NCBI GenBank assembly: GCA_026874595.1
Contig: CM049306.1
Span: 57,356,019 to 57,420,018 of the forward strand
Source: Sipunculus nudus
Taxonomy: Eukaryota > Annelida > Sipuncula > Golfingiida > Sipunculidae
Direction of reading: 5' to 3'
DNA: 64,000 nt
In this document: piece by piece, positions 58,368-64,000 of the stretch
How positions within the stretch are numbered: the first letter of the stretch is position 1
Layout: each line of letters begins with the position of its first letter
Notes under the pieces: model-generated
Seen by the model: the letters and a program-made list of their open reading frames with translations, nothing else
What the model was told of the DNA's origin: nothing
Database searches by the model: none
Translations under genes and position numbers: made by a program

Positions 58368-58599
58368 TTAGGAATGGATTATATTTTGAGAGTTACACCT
58401 CAGTACCCAAATAGATAGTATAGACAACAGTGGGGTAATATATTCTTGGCAGATTTTGATTTTACCAGATGCACTCTTGTATCTGTAGGTTAATAGATCT
58501 ATATTTCAGCCAAGACCTTTCAGTGTCATATGAGATAGGGAATACAATGGCAAGGTGAACATGTATCAGTTACTAATCTCACAGTGACAAGTGTAACAT

Positions 58600-59850
58600 T
58601 TCTTTTTCTAAGGTCTGTGCTACATTTTCCACACACATTTGATTGCATCCACCCATATAAACTCTACTTATATAAGTACACAATAACTCAAAACATATTT
58701 TACAGATCTTACCAAACTTGACATGTACATAGAAATTGGTGAGACAACGAAGCCTATTTAAAATAGGGTCATGACCTTTACTAGGAGAGAGACCTTGACC
58801 TTGAATAGGTCTGTTTTGGCGGAAAATCAGACAAATGTCTATAAGAAATCTCAAGAAATCTTGCATGGTTTGATCCAAAAATCAACTTGACCTAAGATCT
58901 TGGATAGTGGTGTCATGTACCAGAAACCGGTGGCACCACCTATTATCCTTTTCTTGTTTCCGTGCTGTTTAATACCGCCATCATTGCCACTTAACAGTAC
59001 TGTGAGCATTACAAGTACAAAACTAATGGACAGATTTCTTTCATATTGTCCATATACATAGAGATGGGTTATGGGAAGATGTATATTAAATTGGGGTCAT
59101 GACCTTTCCTAAGAGAGTGGCCTTGACCTTGAATATTGCCATATATGGTGAAAATCACACAAAATCATAAATACATCTCAGTTAGGGATGCATGGATTGG
59201 TCCAAAAATCAAATTGTCCGTAGCTCTTGGATAGCTTTGTCATCTATAGAAGACAGGTGACGCAACCTTGTGTCCTTTTCTTGTTTTTGTGCCTTTTTAT
59301 ATCCCATTATTGCCACTTGACAGTACTGTGAGCATTATAAGTCTAAAACTAATGGACAGATTTGGCTGCAATTGTGCATATCTATTGATCTTGGATACCT
59401 CCATTTGTATTCAAGACTGGTGGCCATATCTGCAGTCCTAATTGTGTGGTGTCCATCCGTACGTTTCCTTTCGGTGAAAATTGCCCATATCTCTGGAGTG
59501 GTTCAAGGTATTGGTCTGAAATTTGGCATGTCTATACATCTTAGAAAGTTTTCTTGTACACCAGACAGGTGGCACCACCTACCTTTCCATTTTTGTAGAA
59601 TAAATAAATGCCCTTTTCTGAAATTGTGCATATTCATAGATCTTGGACTCCTCCATCTTGTACTCTAAGACTGATGGTGCCATCTGCAATCATTTTGGCT
59701 TGGCATCCATCTGTACATGTGCTTTGGGTGAAAATTGCTCATATCTCTAGAGTTGTTCAAGGTATAAGTCTGAAATTCGGCATGTCCACCATCTTGGAAA
59801 GTTTTCTCGTAAACTAGACAGGTGGTGCCACCTACCTTCCTGTTTCAGTA
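58600..59850 (+). repeat. Ancient relative of the GGCGCC core, ends not found
   Basis: Four diverged units end at GGTGGCACCACCT (about 58930), GGTGACGCAACCT (59267), GGTGGCACCACCT (59568) and GGTGGTGCCACCT (59820). The last two carry the full half-unit syntax of the GGCGCC elements: GTCCATC(C/T)GTAC, TGAAAATTGC(C/T)CATATCTCT, TCTGAAATT(T/C)GGCATGTC and CTTGGAAAG/CTTAGAAAG. No 5' or 3' terminal hairpin was found. It is either a decayed sister family or a core left without ends. Confidence 0.65.
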
Positions 59851-60004
59851 AAATGAATTAATGCTCTTTTCTCAAGAGTGATTCAACATATTGGCCCCCA
59901 TATTTGGTGAAAAAAACTTGTTTCTCAAGTTGATAGATGGAAGAAACCATAGTCACTGGCCAAGTGTCAGTATATGCTGCTGAAGATTGGGGGCCTATTC
60001 ATAT

Positions 60005-60015
60005 GGGGGGGGGGG
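60005..60015. repeat. Poly-G tract (11 G)
   Basis: An uninterrupted run of 11 G. Confidence 0.95.
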
Positions 60016-60140
60016 ATTAATTGTCTGGGATACTGTGGCACTTGCATTGCCAAGAAATATCTAGTTATATAAAATGTAAGGGGTTTATTTTGAATACTTA
60101 GCTCTCCTGAGTCCTGGTAATTCAACCTTCCACCATCTGT

Positions 60141-60151
60141 CCCCCCCCCCC
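60141..60151. repeat. Poly-C tract (11 C)
   Basis: An uninterrupted run of 11 C. Confidence 0.95.
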
Positions 60152-61114
60152 TTTCTCCATGCACTCACATCCAACCACACACACATCTACAGACACCTTA
60201 ACTTGATCTAGAACAACACTATACTGAAACTCCAAAGGAATAATGAGCATCAAATTTTTGTAAAGAACAAGAAATTATTTTTATAAATATTAAAAAGACT
60301 TCTTCATAAGGTTGCATAATTGTCATTTTCTGAATATATTTTTAAATTGCCAAAAGAAATTTGGTAAACCAAAAAAAACTCTGCAGCTTGTGTCTCATAG
60401 GTATATACGCTGTACATAATAACTCCTATGTGGCTGAATATGTGGTCGCTTAATGTGTTAACCCCTTTTCTAACTTGACTTAGGTCATTATTTCATCCAA
60501 AGGGAATTTTTTATACAGGAACCTCTGTATTGGTGATGATTCCAATTACAGTGACCCCCTATTATGTATTGACCACTGTAAAGTGATGGGTAATGTATTA
60601 AAATCCATGACACCAAGGAACATAGTGGGCTAGTGCTCTGGTACTGAGGTCAAATAATCCTGACCAATTGCACGTCTTTGAAGCATAGACTCAAGTACTG
60701 GTGGTGGTCTGCATATTGATATATTTAAAGGTACATACTCATTGGTAATAAGTTTTGTCTCCTTTCCTGCTCTTGGTTCTTTTTGGCTGACAAACCACTG
60801 TGGCATATGGACTTACTACCTCCAGTTTACCTGTTCTGTACATTGTTATGGTTCTGTGTGTGAGTAAACACGGTCTATGTGTATCTGTTTACCATAACTA
60901 GGGTGCATGACCAGAAGTCTGTTCTGCACAAATTCAGAAACTCCCAAACAAGAGGAAGAAATACAAAAAGAGAAATGCAGAAGAAACACTGGTTTGAACC
61001 TTTAAAGAGGTTCCATGGAGGGCTTTGCACTTGAGACATGAATATAAGCTAGTGTTCTGCACTCATGACACATGAAAGATCCATGAAGACATCTGGTTAT
61101 CTCTACCTGTGATT

Positions 61115-61278
61115 ATTGTATGAAAGTTGTAAACCGGCCGAATAATGCTTGGTCTGAAATGCCTGTTTTGTCCTACTCAGCTTGTTGTACCTGTCATAAT
61201 TGTATGAAAGTTGTAAACCGGCCGAATAATGCTTGGTCTGAAATGCCTGTTTTGTCCTACTCGCCTTGTTGTTTTTTT
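61115..61278 (+). repeat. 84-bp tandem duplication
   Basis: ATTGTATGAAAGTTGTAAAC then CGGCCGAATAATGC begins at 61115 and again at 61199. The two copies are identical over about 70 bp (TCCTACTCAGC versus TCCTACTCGCC marks the first difference), so the duplication is recent. Confidence 0.93.
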
Positions 61279-63558
61279 GCCCAAGCACATACCAACCTAG
61301 CATGAAAATGACGAAATAGCCATTCAAAATGGTGAAGTCTATGGTAAATGCCGATAATCCTAACATCTGGATCTGTGTTTAGCATACAAGTTTCAAAGTC
61401 ACAACAAATATGTCAGATACATGGTTTTCTAGCGGAGTTAAATAAAATAAGACACATTTGATAGGTATGTTTAATTCTCACTACAAGTCGAGAAGGATCT
61501 TTATAAATTATCATGATTGTGGGACACAGTACAAGCTTATTTCCACTCACTTACAGGGTCAAGCAAACATGTTTAGGCTTTTTGACATAAACTGCTTCAG
61601 CCAACTGAGCAACTTTGTATGTTGGTCATAATTAATCGGTAATATGCAATCGTAGATGCCTATAACAAGATTCAAAACAATATAAATAAATACAATCTTC
61701 TAGATTTGCTTCAGATAAGCCAACAGATATTCATTTATTATTGTTTATTGGTATTTTGATGAATAGAAACAACAGAAAATGTTAGTCCAGCTATCAACAT
61801 ATTTGAAGCTAATTAAGACTGCATTTGACTTCTATTTATAATTCTTAACAGTGGCAGCTTTGCTGCTAGGCACAGTTATTTAAATATATTTCTCAGACTG
61901 CATCTGTGATCTTAACCTGACATTTTGTCTGTATTGCTGTTGTATTGCTGATAATCAGTGTTAAACTTCATCACAATATCTATTCCTGCTATTGAATAAT
62001 AATGATTTAATATGAATGTATAACATTTAAGTGCATGAAATGAATTAGTAATAATTACTTTGGTATTTCTGTTGATTGCCATAAAAAAGTGTAGATAAAA
62101 ATTTCAAGTTCAAAAGTTTTCTATACTCATATATATTGTCTTCCTGGTCCCCAAAAGTCAGGTTTCTTTGTCAAATAAAAAGAGTCTCATAGTTTGAATG
62201 ATTGATTAGATTTATAAAGGTCAGACAGGCACTTCATATCAGGAGCCTTACAAAAAGTAGTAATCCTTGCGGCCACACAGCTGTGAACAAGGTGTTCTAC
62301 AGTGTCTGTACACATTTTACTCTGAATAATACAGTGTAATGTTTCAATCTGAGGTTTCCATGACTGGTTTTGTAAACCTGATGTCGCATATTACAGATAT
62401 TTACTAATGATAAAAACTAGTTGATGTTGTTGAGTGATGTGTGAGTATGAGATTTAGTCAAATGTCCCAGCAACAGATTTGACTTCTTTGTTTTTCCTGG
62501 CCCTGTGCATATATAAGCTGAAATCACTTTCAATCCAAGGAAAATTGTCTGTCAGCCACGGTGAAAAATTGTGGGGGACAGTAAAAAAGTTAATAACTCA
62601 TGTTCTTGTGGACAACCTGCATATGATTGCCATGAACACCGACCTAGTATGTAGCTCAGATCAATTACTGTTAATTCATCCAGTCAGTGGAAAGTATATA
62701 CATGCTTGATGTAATGCACATTTGAGCTATCTGGGTGCAGTATCTAGTACAAGGGACTATGTGTGGCCTTTTAGTCCGTCTGCCATAAGGAAGGAGGACT
62801 TCTAAAATGGTACAAGCCTGTCTCTCCATCCCTCTGTCTTTCCTGCTCCATCACTGATGCCACACTTTCCTAGTTAAACATATGGTGGTTGACTACATGT
62901 ATTTGAGCCTCTAGTCTAGCCCCTAGTTTTGGGGACAAGGGCTGTGTGTTAGCTAATAAAATATTCATGTATAATATATATGAAATAAAGTTGAAGATGG
63001 GCAGAGGCAGACAAGTAAGTTGTAAAGGGCATCCATCCTCATGACTTGTGATTTGAAAGCATTTTCTGGCCCCTGTATAATAACATATATCATTAATCAT
63101 ATGCTTACCTTAATTCTCATTCAATAGAAAGTGCCTCATACAAATTATGGTCCTTCCTTATAAAAATGTTAATAAAACATAATGAGAATGGTCTATGAAT
63201 CAATTGTACAACTGTGATTTATGGGATGTTTATAATCAAAATTTAACGTACAAAGTGATACTAGTACTTACTACATTGTGAAAGATTTATGCGTGCGATT
63301 CCGGATTCTTACAGTGAGTGATCTTTGCACACAGATTAAGATTGCGCAGAGTGCTGTGGCAGTGGTTAATAGTTAGTTTTCAGTCCATACGTACAGCATC
63401 AATAATTCCAGCCAGTTGAGTAGCTGCTCATGATTTATCTGTAGAGAATAAATCTATGATGTTTGATGTAGTGTTTATAGATGCAAACAATAAGAGCTCA
63501 CCCCTAGATGTAAAGATCCCTGTATTCATGTCACACCTGTATAAAAACAAACACAGCT
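61279..63558. other. AT-rich non-coding DNA
   Basis: About 2.3 kb without repeats or exon signals that I can support. Confidence 0.5.
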
Positions 63559-63672
63559 GGTGTAACAGACCAGAATATCCCCCCTTGATTGTATACCTTG
63601 GTATAATCTGGCCCAGACCAAACTATACCCAGGCATAAACTTGGCAGGGGGTATAAACTAGCCTGTTACACC
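63559..63672. mobile_element. 114-bp foldback/MITE-like element
   Basis: The left arm GGTGTAACAGACCAGAATAT then CCCCCC, and the complement of the right arm GGTGTAACAGGCTAGTTTAT then ACCCCC, match at most positions. No clear target duplication. It could be a very short MITE or a foldback. Confidence 0.6.
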
Positions 63673-64000
63673 GACTCTCAGGAGGGGTTACTAAGATATT
63701 GATACTGCTTTTATCTTCACATTCATGTTTTTTTTTAGATGCTTGTCATTTACACAGAACAGATTGATCTCTATGTTCAAATATTTTTGTGTATATATCT
63801 CTCTCTCTATCTATATAGTATACCGTGAAATGTGTAATAAGAAAACCTGTGGGACTGACCAAAAGTAGTCTTAATTCACAAGTACTAGTCAGGTCAGTTA
63901 TTACCAATGTGACTGCTTTCGGCTCATTTAATTAAGGGTGGTTTTGATAGGTAGTACTTATTTGGACAGGTTCCAATGTCAGGTGTCTAGGTGTTTTAAT
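63673..64000. other. Non-coding window edge
   Basis: Contains a short CTCTCTCTAT run near 63799. Nothing else recognised. Confidence 0.45.

Larger units (their letters stand above)
59851..61114. other. Non-coding; short G and C runs
   Basis: G11 at 60005-60015 and C11 at 60141-60151. ACAGGAACCTCTGTATTGG and ACAGTGACCCCCTATTATG near 60515-60575 resemble pogo/Tigger terminal repeats but have no partners. Confidence 0.45.

Overview
This window looks like non-coding, repeat-rich nuclear DNA from a marine invertebrate, most likely a bivalve mollusc. It is AT-rich. No reading frame exceeds 163 codons, and the longest ones lie inside tandem repeats. There are no operons, no bacterial genes and no intact transposase or reverse transcriptase. 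The bivalve inference rests on the repeats: elements with a tandemly repeated core and a (CCG)n tract resembling the bivalve 'pearl' type, an element opening with TTTTTAGCTCAGCTGA followed by (GTCC)n, tRNA-derived SINEs, and many MITEs with TA or TTA target duplications. The species cannot be named from the sequence.

Layout. 0-7.7 kb: a possible first coding exon (464-553), two MITEs, and an internally deleted hAT transposon that keeps the end of its transposase. 7.7-14 kb: a 1.9-kb element, an old minisatellite, the first of five GGCGCC elements, and a TTA-flanked MITE. 14-25 kb: a dispersed repeat, more MITEs (including one family with a CpG-rich copy at 18.1 kb and a CpG-decayed copy at 23.6 kb), GGCGCC copy 2, and a possible minus-strand exon near 22.8 kb. 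25-37.7 kb: nested palindromes at 28.1 kb, a SINE with a clean 12-bp target duplication, a TA-flanked DNA transposon relic, an 80-bp tandem array, and GGCGCC copy 3. 37.7-43 kb: one long 41/42-bp minisatellite split by a pogo/Tigger relic plus a SINE, and again by a CpG-rich promoter-like block. 43-53 kb: another possible first exon, GGCGCC copy 4, a tandemly duplicated segment in which one copy carries a 1.16-kb insertion and the other is an empty site, a second SINE copy, a (TA)53 tract, and the best exon candidate (52487-52618). 53-64 kb: minisatellites, GGCGCC copy 5 (inverted), the second TTA MITE, and an old relative of the GGCGCC core.

Genes. I recognise no conserved host gene. Three plus-strand ATG-initiated candidates (464-553, 43194-43310, 52487-52618) each have a purine at -3 and end at a GT donor in phase 0. 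They could be alternative first exons of one gene whose shared exons lie beyond the window. This is inference; each is short and unrecognised. Most of the window would then be intron or intergenic DNA.

Most informative: (1) the five-copy GGCGCC family, with Helitron/Helentron-like ends and a variable repeat core; (2) a filled site and an empty site for one insertion within the same tandem duplication; (3) a minisatellite with a 334-bp higher-order repeat interrupted by datable insertions; (4) paired MITE copies showing CpG decay.
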